Assembly (NCBI GenBank): GCA_943735955.1
Contig: OX030956.1
Span: forward strand, 2,721,412-2,785,411
Length of the DNA stretch: 64,000 bases
Reading direction: 5' to 3'
Source of the DNA: Piscicola geometra
Lineage: Eukaryota; Annelida; Clitellata; Hirudinida; Piscicolidae
Shown here: one piece after another, positions 35,491-47,410 of the stretch
Layout: each line of letters opens with the position of its first letter
Numbering within the stretch: the stretch's first letter is position 1
Program-made: the position numbers and the translations under genes
The notes under the pieces: model-generated
What the model was told of the DNA's origin: nothing
Database searches by the model: none
The model's input: only the letters and a program-made list of their open reading frames with translations

Positions 35491-35600
35491 TTTCAAGTGG
35501 TTTTACGAAAATGTCAAATGATTTTGCGAGCTTTTGAGTTGATTAAATAACTAGATACAAATTAATTTTATTTATTGAGAGTATTTCAAGTGTTTTTCAG

Positions 35601-35716
35601 AGAATATCGAATGATCTTTGGAGCTCTTGAACTTATGAAGGAGCGCTATGGTCAGTTTCAGATACAAATTCAAGATTTAAGACAAGCCAGGAACAGCAGC
35701 GAGACTAACAACGATG
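35601..35716 (+). other. Orphan candidate exon
   Basis: A TTTTTCAG acceptor precedes, and a GATG/GTAATA donor follows, an open segment encoding EYRMIFGALELMKERYGQF followed by QIQIQDLRQARNSSETNNDG, helical and charged. Codon use looks less AT-biased than the surroundings. I do not recognise the family and see no partner exon. It may be a remnant of a gene caught in the duplicated unit. Confidence 0.3.
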
Positions 35717-35947
35717 GTAATAAATACTAAGAAGAACTTTATTATTTGTAGCAATTCTTAAGTTTATAAACTTTTTCATCAGATATGAATAGAAACATTG
35801 AAATGTTTATATTTGATAACTCAAATAATATGTGTTCTCTTGAAAATACTTTAACTTTCAGCTAAAATTTGTTTTAAGGGTAGCTCCACGAGACTAAAGG
35901 TCATTTTTTTGTGAATTTAAAAACTTTAAATGAAAAATTTTCATATA

Positions 35948-37743
35948 CAGTAAAACTTCTCTATTGCGAACCCTCTAACGAGCGGAATCTCTTTTTATAC
36001 GAACGATTTTAAAAAGACGGATTGTTTTTGCATTGAAATCACCTCTCATGAACGGAAACCTCTCTAACGCGTAAAAGGACAAGCTCATACGTCAAATTTC
36101 ACCCGTTTAGGCGGACCTGGAATAGATGTTAACAAAATAAAATAATTAGCACATTTATGCACGTCCCTGATCACTAGACTGTTTCCTCTTTGCTTATAAC
36201 TTCGTTTCCGTTCAATTTTTACGCGTTTTTATTAAATAGTATTAAAATAATTTCATTAATCTTTGGTTAGCGGCTGCCATTTTGGCAGCCGGTCAAATAA
36301 ATTTGTAGAATAAACGGTTTTGGATATAATATATTAAAATTTTAGAATCTTAAGTCTAAATAAAAATTACATTTAATTAATTAGAATGTTTTTTGTGCGA
36401 ATGTTGGTTGTTTTGAATCTGTCGAGGAATGGCCGCAAGTAATCAAGTGAGCTGCGACATAAAGAATAAAACCTTCCATAGCAGCAGCAGTACCAGTGCT
36501 GGCAAGGACTTCTCCTTCACCCTCTATCGCAGCCTCGGCACCAGTGGCAAGACAGAAAATTGACAAGAATGATGATTGTGTTTTATGGTTTTGAGGATGA
36601 TGTGGTGATGATTGTGCTGTTGTATGAGTGTTGGTACTGTAGTGATGATTGAATTTTTTGTGTGGTGATAGTGATTTTTTGGCGGTGATTATCATGGTGG
36701 TGTGGGTGAGGTTGGATTATTGAGGTTGATTGTTTTTTTATATTTAAATTGATATATATACATATATTGGTAGTGGTCTAAAAACCGTTTTATTTAACAA
36801 ATTTATTCGAAGAGCGCTTTTGTTCACTTAGTAAAGGGCGCTATACAAATCATTAGTGATTGATTGATTGATTGATTGATTAATCTTACGTAATACGATC
36901 ATTAGTTCAGGTTTTTAATAATATGACGTCTCGTGATAGATAGTTGCTAATATTAGATGAGAAAAGTTTAATGCAATAAGTTAAATGAAACTGGACAAAG
37001 TTTGAGATGTATTGCCGAAAAATATGGTATTGGATATACTCAGATTTAAAAGCCTTAAAATTAAGATATCGAAAAAAAATGGTTAGGTTTATTCTACATT
37101 CATTGGACGAAGATATTTCTGCATAAGAAATGTTTAAAACAAATACTCTATTAAATGAAATTTTATGGCTGAGGGCTGTTTGGGGTAATGTTAATTCTAC
37201 AACAATATAAAATTGTTTTATTAACTGTGGGTTCAAAAGTGATAATTATAATGTAGATGTGTCAGCTGATGATGTTGATGAAAGTATTAATGCTTTACTG
37301 CCACAAATGTATACACTGAGTGAATTTGCAGTTTGTGACAAAGATATTTCAACAGAAAATCTCAGAGAAAAAAATGAAACCTCGGAAGGAGAAGAAAATA
37401 AAGAAGGGAGTGAGGAAGAACCAGAGACGTTGTCCCACAGAGAAGCATAAGAGATGACAATCAGATTGTTAAAATATAGTTTAAAAGAGAAACATTCTGA
37501 ACTCAAGAAATGTTTGTTGAAAGTGAAAAACTTATTAAAAATCCTATTGCCTAAAAAGCAAAAAAATTTAAAATTAACAATTGTAAAGAAAAGTGAATAA
37601 TATTTTTTTTTCGTTTTATTTACTTTTATTAAAGTTGTAGAAAAAATGTGCTTTTTTTTCAAAACTTCTCACCAAAGGAAACCTCTCTTATAATGAAAAA
37701 ATATTTTGAGCCGAGCACTGTCCTTATGAGAGAAGTTTTACTG
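35948..37743 (+). mobile_element. Decayed pogo/Tigger-like transposon
   Basis: Ends CAGTAAAACTTCTCT are inverted repeats flanked by TA on both sides (35946-35947, 37744-37745), the Tc1/mariner-pogo rule. Broken coding remnants on the plus strand include a Psq-type helix-turn-helix piece near 36985 (LRCIAEKYGIG) and a C-terminal piece at about 37150-37450 (EILWLRAVWGNVNS, CFINCGFKSDNYNVD, then an acidic tail). The catalytic core is missing. A SINE-like element is inserted at 36368-36882. Confidence 0.75.
36368..36882 (+). mobile_element. SINE-like retroelement with LINE tail, inside Tigger
   Basis: Clearly the same family as 32776-33308, with many substitutions, and ends in GGGCGCTATACAAATCATTA plus (TGAT)n. 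Two diverged copies at independent sites show that it is a true mobile family. Confidence 0.75.
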
Positions 37744-37745
37744 TA

Positions 37746-38600
37746 GATCGTTTTAGTTTTCTTGGTTTGGGACTGTTACAAAAGTTAGTTACGGTCGATT
37801 TTGGTGATTATATAAATATAAGTATTCATATATACGAAAATTCCTCCAAGTCAACTCAATTGAAAAATTCTTATATTTAGGTTGACTCTATCGTGGAATT
37901 ATCCTTGACTCTCTTTGAGAAGTTTTATAGAACTCCATCCAACTGTGAAGCCTTTCACCAATGTGCAAACTAATGCAAATGATTCTCATTTTGTGCTTGA
38001 ATTTAGTAAAAACCGCTAATTCTCATATAAACTGCACGTTTCAGATTTTAAAAATAAAAATCAGTCAATGGCCTTTTATGACAGACAATTATGTGCTTTC
38101 CAATCGTATTAGTGCACACTCGTCAAAGTTATGACATCTTCTTTCTGTAATCTATCTAACTTTTCCTTCTTTAATGTAATTCACTCATTATCCTCATTCT
38201 TCTTACTCCACTCGTGGCATAATAGCAAGTGTGATTGCAGCCATGTACGACGTAGAAGTGAGAAATATTGTTTCCCAAAATATTCCGGGGACGACGACAA
38301 ACACTGGTGAAAGAAACTAAAAGTCTCCGTTTTTCAAAGGGCAATAAGTAGCTAATGCTGTTATATTCGTTGATTTTTCAAGAATAGTCATATAAGATAT
38401 TTGAAAAAGATTTGAAAAAAATATTTTATCAAAAATAATCAAGTTCAAACGATCTTCACAAATCAAACTAACTAAAATCTTCGTATCAAAATTATTGTTA
38501 AACGTCTCAATGTCAATTTAGAAAGCATTAAATTTTTTTCGATGCATTTCATCATGAAATGAAAGTAAAACTTGAAACTCAACGTTTTCTTCAAATGAGC
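37746..38600. other. 3' flank of gene copy D
   Basis: Up to about 38320 no feature is recognisable. From about 38330 the sequence matches the common 3' flank of the gene family (starting TTTTTCAAAGGGCAATAAGT). Confidence 0.45.
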
Positions 38601-41256
38601 TTACATGCAATTCAATACATCCTGGTTCCAGCTTGTACCAGGAGCGCAGTCTCTGACCCAGCAGTGTTTCCACTGATTGCACTGCACGTATTTGCTTTTG
38701 TCGTGATGTGGCCAGTAGAACTTCTCTAGGCCAACATTCTCTGAAGTGCATGGGTTCAACGAGTCACAGTCATATCCAGAGAGTATGGGGGGAAGTCTCG
38801 TAGTAGTTGTTGAAGTGGTTGTAGTTGTTGTTGTGGTTGTTGTAGTTGTTGAAGTGGTTGTAGGAGTTGTAGTAGTTGTTGAAGTGGCTGTAGTTGTTGT
38901 AGTAGTTGTAGTAGTTGTTGAAGTGGCTGTAGTTGTTGTAGTGGTAGTTGTTGTAGTAGTTGTACTAGTAGTTGTAGTATGGTAAGCTGGATCTGAAAAA
39001 CAAAAATAGACGTTTTAACCAATAAGATTGAAAATTAAATGATCAAATTATAAACAAATCATTTGCAGTTTTTCGAGAAAAAAATCTAGTGAGAGTTTAA
39101 AAAAAAACTACCTTCAACACAAACGAAGCTGAAGCGTGGTTTGCTTACGCAGAGAAATCCTTTTTTACAAGGGGTGGGTTCGCAGGGTGTTTTCTCTGAA
39201 AAAAATAAATTTCTTAAAAGAGATGAATAAAAATGTCAATGAAAGGATATCTAAAAACTGTTAATACATTTTTAATCTTCTAAATTTTTATCGAATGATT
39301 ATTATTTTCCTGACTTCCTATTTCTAATGTGATGTTGATGTGGCTAGTTTTGTTGTTTTTTCCTTGAAGGAAGCAATACAGGTAGACATTGACTTTCTTG
39401 GAAAGAGATTCATCGTTAGGAACGTAAAGGTGGGATGGGTTCTCGGGTGTTAAATCAAGCTTATAATCATAAAAGCTTGGGTTTGGTGTAACATCTTTAG
39501 AGAAATAAATAGTGTTGTTGTAATCTTCTTTAGGAAATTTGATCTGTGACTGAAATGTTAATTTTAAAAGTTCAGGACATTATATAAACTCAATAAAAAT
39601 CAAAATAAATAAAAAAATTGCCAGTTTGAAAAATACTAGGAATCATTTTTTTTAACGAACTTCAATTGTTGTTCCATTTTTGTTGATTTTAATTCTGCAC
39701 TGTATACTCATACCAGGCCCCACTATCACATCACCGCCTTCATCTCCCATGTCAATCGGGGCTTTGAAAGTTAGTATTTTTATTAGTTATTTCAACATTT
39801 TATGTTTAAACAGACAACATTTTAATTGAAATTTAATACTTGGTAATGCAATTATCAAACTAACCCTTGCACGTTCTTGTCACGATACTTCGCTTGACAT
39901 GAGGGAAATCAGAAAAACTTTCCAATTGGTCCAGATGCAAGCATTTGGGTTCGGATGCTATTGCCTTAAGTTCTGTAGGGCTCGTTTCTCTGCCTACACC
40001 AACAACAAAAACTGATATATTTTTTTCATGAAGTCTTTTAGCCGATTCAATGGTCAGGTCTGGTCGATTCGAAACGCCGTCAGTAAAGATTATAGCTACT
40101 CTGGGTACCCCTGTGAATCATCATGTGTGAATTGGCATGAAATAAGGCTTTCTGCATTTTATATATTTGAACACACCAGATTTTCTAGCTCCTTGACGCT
40201 CAGTGAATGCTATTTCTGCGATGTAGTCCAGAGCCCCGTCTGTCCTAGTGCCTATGAGAAAATACATGTTACTTGTTAAAAGTTTGTATAATAGTTTGCT
40301 GCTATCCGATTGAACAATAAGTTTATTAAATTCACCTTGAGCCAACTGTGATACTGTTTCTACTGCTCGTAGATACTCGGATGTACTTTTGTAGTAAACA
40401 AAAGAAAAATGATTTATAAGTTCAGAGCTGAACTGAATGAGAGAAAACCTACTATCCTCAAGAGGGTCGGGACCTACTTTGAAGTCTTCGATGAATGATT
40501 TTATAAACTGTTTCATTAAATCAAAGTCTCTGGGCTGTATGCTACTGGATCCGTCAATTGCGAATATCACGTCAGAAGCTCCTCCGTGGCATAAAGCTGA
40601 AATAGAGTTGAAATAAAGTTTTATTTAAATAGTGAAAATTGTATTTAAGTTAATCGAAAAAAAACTTTGATGATTTACTTGGCTCCAACTCTTCAGCTTT
40701 AGTCACAAATGTTTGTGCTTTATTTCCAAAACCAAATTTGCTTTGCCACAAATATGCTTGCAGTCTTATTTCATATGAAATCGCGGATTCTTTATGTAAT
40801 GTTTCCAAAAAGATGTAAGCTGCAAGTCCGGAAAAGAATGGCTTCGAGAGATCTTCCCACTTCACCTCAAACCAGTCAACTCCAAAAACGGTTCTAACTT
40901 TTTTAAGTTCGGCTTGCGATACAGATTGAGTAACTGAAAATTCTTTTTTGCCAATCTGAAACAAATAAAATGTAAAAGCGTGAAAAAGCATTTTTGTAAG
41001 TAATGGGGGAAATGACGATTCGAACCTTCCAGATGCCTCCACTGAATTCACTACTCGGAGCAGTCCCGTCATTTGTCTCTACGTAGGCTAACCTCCTGAT
41101 GAAGAGCTTGTCGTTCGAGAAATGACACTTGCGTTCGATTTTAGAGATCGTAGCTTCGACAACACCTCTGCCCACTGCCCCTTCCACTAACGTCTCGTCC
41201 TTCACAGTCCCTGCAACAATCCCAAGAACAGTTAGTAGAATCACCAAAGTCAACAT
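38601..41256 (-). CDS. Secreted vWA / Thr-rich / chitin-binding protein, copy D (complete)
   Basis: Nine exons: 41026-41256, 40679-40955, 40336-40596, 40177-40251, 39865-40110, 39661-39761, 39315-39549, 39112-39195 and 38601-38992; 633 aa. Signal peptide 1-16; GGIW domain to about 165; vWA 178-362 with D184-G-S-S-S188, GTRTDGAL and D292; beta-rich region with N-glycosylation sites; EGF-like segment (TPCEPTPCKKGFLC); about 65 residues of Thr-rich sequence with interspersed Ala/Ser; CBM14 at 577-633 with all six Cys. The Thr tract is about half as long as in C and E, which accounts for the length difference. The start is supported by the signal peptide and by the TATA box 46 bases upstream. Confidence 0.9.
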
Positions 41257-41301
41257 CTCGCAGTTTGCTTTAGAGAACTCTGTTAACTTAAGTGATCATT
41301 C

Positions 41302-41310
41302 CCTTTTATA
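41302..41310 (-). promoter_or_regulatory. TATA box of gene copy D
   Basis: TATAAAAGG 46 bases before the start codon, with one GACGCAATACTTCACA unit just upstream (41320-41341). Confidence 0.65.
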
Positions 41311-41341
41311 CGAAATAAAGACGCAATACTTCACAGATAGT

Positions 41342-42226
41342 CAATAGTGTGTTCCTCGTGCGTATTATCATCTCAGATAGCAGTTTAAATGTCAAAATAT
41401 GCTTCTATCGTTTCAAACAATTCATTTCCGTATTTCCAATAGTATGCTGATAAGATAATTAATTTTCTATATACTTCAAGTGCTTTTAAAGAACTTCAAG
41501 TAATGATACTCGAGAAAATCCGGTGTCATATCACTCCATGTGAAATGGCATGCTGTGCTTTAATAGAAAAAGAAAAATATTCGAAACAACTTTTTTAATG
41601 CTTCTGTTTTCATCATAATCATCACCATTAACATAGCGAAAAGTTAAGTGCGTTAGAAAAAGTTAATAATAAACCATGATGATAATATCACTTACCAACG
41701 GCTAGTCTAAAATTTTTTATCTACAAGATAAGATAAGAAGATATGCTGCATTAGCAATGCCGGTTGAGTTTTAAATAACTAAATTTATTCAAACTTTTCA
41801 TGTATATGTATTTTCTAAAAAGAAACAAAGCATTTGAAAAAAAAGTATTTATAATCAAAAAAACTTAAGTTATAGCGTTTTGAAAGACATTATATAGAGA
41901 AAAAAGTATCTTTTTGCACTAATAAACGTTTATTGAGTCTAAACTTGCAATATGTATGTAATAAAATTTAATTAATTTTAATTTTAAAAAATTTAATTAA
42001 AATTTAGAAAAAAATAAAATTTTCAAACACAGTTTTTAAGACAGTTTATTCAACATTAAGAGTTGTCAACAACATTCGAGTCTGTAAAAGCATGGACTTC
42101 TTAATAATAACCTTTTTTGCGATTGAGTGACTCTGAAAAAAGATTTTTGGATAAAGAAAAAAAAATAGAAAACTATTATGAACTTTTTTGCATTTTATAT
42201 ATTTTGTAACATTTTAAACAGAATAA
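41342..42226. other. AT-rich intergenic stretch
   Basis: Near-identical to 2577-3461. No gene seen. Confidence 0.4.
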
Positions 42227-43051
42227 CCCTGTGAACATTCTATATGGGTCTATATGGGTCCCATATGGGCTAAATGGGCTAAGGGTAATCAATATGGGTT
42301 CTATATGGGTCCTAGATGGGCTTCGTGGGCTAGAGATTATCTATATGGGTCCTATATGGGTCCTATATGGGCTAAATGGGCTTTGAAAAAGAATAAAATT
42401 TAACGTGTTTTTTAAAGAAAAACCAATTTGGAAAGTATATGGGTCCTAAATGGGCTAAATGAGCTTTGAATAATAATAAAAGTTAAAGTGTTTTTATGGA
42501 AAGCCTATGTGGGTTCTATATGGGTCCTATATGGGCTAAATGGGTTTTAAAAAAATAAAATTTTTAAGTGTTTTCAAGGAGAGCCTATGTGGGTCCTATA
42601 TGGGTCCTATATGGGCTAAATGGGCTTTGAATAAGAAAAAAAGTTGAAGTGTTTTTATGGAAAGCCTATGTGGGTCCTTTATGGACTAAATAGGCTTTGG
42701 ATAATAGAAAAAGTGAAAGTGTTTTTATGGAAAGCCTATGTGGGTCCTTTATGGGTCCTATATGGGCTAAATGGGCTTAGAAAAAAAAATTCTAAGTGTT
42801 TTTAAGGAAAGCCTATGTGGGTCCTATATGGGTCCTATATGCGCTAAATGGGCTTTGAATAATAAAAAAAGTTTAAGTGTTTTTATAGAAAGCCTATGTG
42901 GGTCCTATATAGGTCCTATATGGGCTAAATGGGCTTTAAAAAAAATAAAAATTCTAAGTGTTTTCAAGGAAAGCGTATGTGGGTCCCATATGGGCTAAGT
43001 GGGCTTTGAATAATAAAAAAAGTTGAAGTGTTTTTATGGAAAGTAAAATAA

Positions 43052-43234
43052 ATGTCAGTTTTGTATAGCGCCCGGGCACGCAACTGAAGCGCCACTCACA
43101 CGACATAAGTCGTGAAACACCGCATCATATACACTAGGTATATGATAGCTCACGGTTGGTTGAACAGGAATTCGAACTGGCGACCTTTAAGTTGCAGGTC
43201 CAACGACTTTACCATCTAAGCCAACCCGCTCGGC
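43052..43234 (-). mobile_element. tRNA-derived SINE, second copy
   Basis: Same insertion as at 4286-4468, with box A and box B intact and the GGGCGCTATACAAA tail. Confidence 0.75.
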
Positions 43235-43404
43235 TTTGAATAATAAAAAAGTTAGAGTGTTTTTATGGAAAGGCTATGTGGGTCCTTTATGGGTCTTTTA
43301 TGGGCTAAATGGGCTTTGAATAATAAAAAAGTTGAAGTGTATTTATGGAAAGCCTATGTGGGTCCTTTATGGGTACTATATGGGCTTAATGGACTTTGAA
43401 TTAG

Positions 43405-43793
43405 TGTAACATTTGGCCATGGTTTTGGTAAAATATTTATTATTTTGTTATTTTAGTCATTTGAATTTATTATCTTTTTTATTTTAGAAATTTTCTCTTC
43501 TGTTGTAATTATTTAAAAAGTATTTGTCTATAAAAGTCATTCTGATTTCTTATTAAAGTTTTTAAAAACATTTCTCATTATTAAATATTAATATTTAAAA
43601 AGTTAAAGTTATGCAAATAATTATTCAATAGTTCAACAAACTTTTCAAAACCCCACAAGTTGTAATCATTGTATTCAATATGTATATAAGACCCCAGCCA
43701 TTTTTATCCATATGTGTAATGCCGGTTAGCACTCCCCTTGACCGGAACAAATAAAACCGTGGTAATTAATTCATCAATAAATTATTCGCAACA
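43405..43793 (+). mobile_element. LTR-like sequence, full-length version
   Basis: TGTAACA start, CAACA end, TATA-like and AATAAA signals; 389 bases, as in unit two. Confidence 0.35.
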
Positions 43794-44297
43794 GGTTCTG
43801 TCAAAACCAACTCAACTCAAACATACAGAAGAGAAATCAAAGTACACGTGTCCAAATTAGAAAAGCAAGCCAAGTAAAATTCAAAAAAAAATTATCTTGA
43901 AGAACCCGATTATTCACATTTTTTATATTTGAACTATTTTTCTTACATCTTTAAATTTATGTTTGGCAGAAATATTTTAATTGCTTTTTTTTAAAATAAA
44001 TAATTTATCAATCAATCATGTGTTGCCCGTATAGCCCATATGGGACCCACTTAATTTGGTCTAGCATTTTGACATGAGACCCATATGGACTGCCCATATA
44101 GGGCCCATATGGACTGCCCATATAGGGCCCATATGGGCTGCCGATCTAGGGCCCATATAGTTGCCCATATAGCCCATATGGGACCCACTTAATTCGGTGT
44201 AGCATTTTGACATGGGTCCTATATGGGCTGCCCATATGGGGCCCATATAATTGCCCATATGGGACCCATATAGGCCCCATATGGAATGTTCACTGGG

Positions 44298-45731
44298 AAA
44301 GAACCTTTCGTTTTCTAACTCAAACTCAGAGATTTACGTTTCAAGAAAGTTTTTTATTTTGTTTTGAACTTTTATTAATTAAACGAAGATTAAAATTCAT
44401 CTTTTTCTAGTCTGTGTCTGTTCCAGCCACTATTTCAGTTTGTATTTATATAGTTCTAAAACTTCTTTTGCTGGTGAGACTTTTAACATTTGAAGATAGT
44501 ATAAGTCCTGTATATCGCATTTTTAAATAACTAACCGCATTTTTATGGATTAGAATTCATTTTAACTAAAATATTTAAAGTTTCAAACTCGTAGATCTAA
44601 AAGACTAAACTTTAGTTTACTTTAGTAACTAAAGTTTAGTTAGTGACTAAAGGAAAGACAACGACGCGCAAGCGGTGGCTTTTAAAATTTGAATGTCCTG
44701 GTATGTCCAAAAGTAATAAATTAAAAAGTAAATGATTTCATGAATGAAATTAATTTTTTTAAATTTTATTCAAAAGATATATAACATACATTTTCATAAA
44801 AAGGTACTTCTTTAAACAATATTTTATTTTGTAGATGTTATGCGGGTTTTACCACTAAAACGAAATTTGAGAGTTGATTTCAACTTACAGATTAGCGCCA
44901 TGTCACAAAATGTAGACAATTCAATTTTTAATTTTTAAATGTATCATTTTTTTAAATCAATTAATTCTTTCACTAGCGTAATTATTCAATGAAAAGGTAT
45001 ACGAGGTGCCGTTGTTTAACAGCATTTCCTGAAATCGTATACTCTTTGTTTGAATCGTTTAATTTTAAATAAAAAAAGTAAAATAAATTATAGAAATTAA
45101 ATGCATTAAAAAGGTTATTGCATTATCTATTTTTTAATAATAATTTTATTTAGTTCCAAAATATCGTTACTTAAATAAAGGTACTTTACATGTTGAAAAT
45201 GACGTTTTCTGAAAAAACCCACTTTTAGCTCATTAACATAACGTCTACCGGCAATGCTAATGCTGCATCTGAGTTTTATCTTATTGGAAAGACAAGTTTT
45301 AATTATATATTAAATAAAATTTAGAACCCTGTAAATTTTGTCGCTTATGTTTAAATCTATTTTTAACAATTTATTCTTATCTTTTCACTACTTCAAACTA
45401 ACAAGGGCCTCAGACACAATGGTCGGTTTGGGAATGGATTTTAACCATTAAGAAGTCGATGGTTTGAGTTAAAAAAAGTGAGATTGAAGAGCTGCCATGT
45501 TTGACAATGAGACCAACAACGACGAAAATAAAAAAGCTTAAATTTTTTTATATATTTCAAAGTTTTTTTTTAAATAATAATAATAAATATTCAAAGCTAT
45601 ATATTTTGTTGAATAAACTTTTTTTTGTTTTCTTGGAAATATTTTAACTTTCAAAAAAATTTATTTTAAGTTTCTTTGAGGGTTTTGGGCTTAGAAAATG
45701 TTTGATTCTGCTGAAAACGGTTCCCAGAAAG
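44298..45731. other. AT-rich non-coding stretch
   Basis: Matches 5448-6860, with small indels in the hairpin and near 44825. No gene seen. Confidence 0.5.
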
Positions 45732-45935
45732 ATGCGCAACGGAAAATTGCCCATACAGCAAAATTAGAAAACAGAAATGTGCGCACATAGCAAAATTAGC
45801 GCAATTTGCTGTGTGCGTATTTTTCAGTGCATTTATGAATTTGCGCGTTTTTCTGTTTGTGTTATTTTTTCGATCATTTTTCTGGTTGTGCATTTTCTGT
45901 GTCGCAAACTTTTGTGCGCATTTTCCGTTGCGCAT
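45732..45935. mobile_element. 204-bp MITE, third copy
   Basis: Perfect 16-base inverted ends, as at 6861-7064. Confidence 0.7.
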
Positions 45936-46474
45936 TTTTATGTTCACCGTTGAAAAGTGGATTACATTAGCAGACGTATTCGAAGGAGTTTACAGGGAAG
46001 CAATTGATTCCAGTTTGAGTTATGGAGAAAAATTCTTTTTATCTTCCTGCTTCTTTTTTGTTTTTCGATTGATTATATCCACAAATTAGATTAAACTGAC
46101 TTAAATTCAAATATTTTTTATTTTAAAAAAAACTTATTGGAAAAAATTAAATTGAACTCACCAAAAGATTTATGTGCCCATAACAATAAGTAAAATGTTA
46201 ACATTTTATAAACCGAACACGATACAAGAGAAAAAAACTTGAAAAACTAACTTTTAGGACATAAATTATTTTCGAAATATATTATGCTTGAAGGTGATTA
46301 AAAATCTACTAAAATCATTATTTGATATAAATTAAGATGTGAGTATTTTTCAAGCACCTAAAAACAAATCTTTTAAAACGCCCCTAGTCAAGCTACCCAC
46401 AACCACATCGCTTCAGCTCAGAAGACATGGAGTGCAGTTTGATAGTAGGTGAATTTTTTTCTTTTTTTCTTTTT

Positions 46475-47390
46475 CTATCTATTTTTTAGCTTTTTATTTG
46501 TGCTTTCATTGGAATCTTTGTTCGGAGAGTGGCCATTTTGGGCCTGCCTGAAGACGGTACTTCGCTTGAGGGTTGTGATCTCTTCCGATATCCTGTACAT
46601 GTTCATCTGTGGGTGCATTGAACTCATTGCTTATCATTTTTTGATTACTAGTATCTAATTGTCATTCACGCTATTGGGCAAAGCCATAACCTCGCAAGCC
46701 TTACAAATTCTTATTCAAAACTTGTATCCTCCAATATCAACACCAACCCTAAAACACGAATTCTGAAACTTCACCACAACACCCACACAACACCCCCACA
46801 ACACCCACACCTCTCCAACACCACCACTACACCACACCACACCAACAACACCTTCTCTGGGTTGTAGACTTCGACAATGGAACTGGCAAGTTTGTGAAAA
46901 CACTCGTTGACGTTGGTGCCATCACAGGCACTCGTCTCAAAAAAGCCAGCCAGAAAGTACTTTTCTGCCAACTTGAGAAAACAACATTTTCAAGTTAATA
47001 TTCAACTTTAGTAAAAAAAATGCAGTGTTAATATTTCATTAGATCAATTTATTTATTTTTTTGACAGCAGAAATGAATCTTGCTAACTGCTCTTATGAAG
47101 TAATGATGCATTTATTCAATTTTTAGACTGTCACAATGTTAGCATAGCATTACCAACTCATTGGAATAAATTCATGTTTATGAAAAATTGTAGAGTATTT
47201 AAGAAGTGCACATGATCTCTAACTTAACAAAACGTGAGAAACGTGCTCTTAGGTTAATGAGCATTGAAATAACGAAAAATATAACAACCAATCTTCCTTC
47301 GCTCTTCTCCACTTGTCTCTCTGCCTGCAAGTCACTCTTGTTGCCCACCACTACCACTGCCACAGGCTCCCCTACATCCAACTCTAACTC
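46475..47390 (-). pseudogene. Ras-family GTPase 3' exons, third copy
   Basis: Exons 47289-47390 (GNKSD), 46852-46971 (ETSA) and 46475-46606 (tail) match unit one. All three window copies keep these exons open, and all lack the P-loop exons. Confidence 0.6.
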
Positions 47391-47410
47391 CTGTGTGTTT
47401 GTGTGTGTGT

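Larger units (their letters stand above)
42227..44297. mobile_element. TATGGG-repeat transposon, complete copy
   Basis: Both inverted ends (GTGAACATTC), both opposed arrays (about 42240-43404 and 44026-44282), the tRNA-SINE (43052-43234) and the full-length LTR-like sequence (43405-43793) are present. It is the best reference copy in the window. Confidence 0.65.

Noticed and set aside
35298..35550. ENFKGFS repeat protein
   Set aside because: It is periodic only because the DNA repeat is 21 bases; there is no promoter, splice support or flanking coding exon.
36381..36695. Minus-strand frame with EGEGEVLASTGTAAAM, faintly like a serpin hinge region
   Set aside because: It lies antisense within a plus-strand SINE-like element, has no other serpin motif, and short Ala/Thr-rich similarity is not evidence.
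37246..37662. 138-codon minus-strand frame
   Set aside because: It is antisense to the Tigger C-terminal acidic tail, which explains the sequence on the plus strand.
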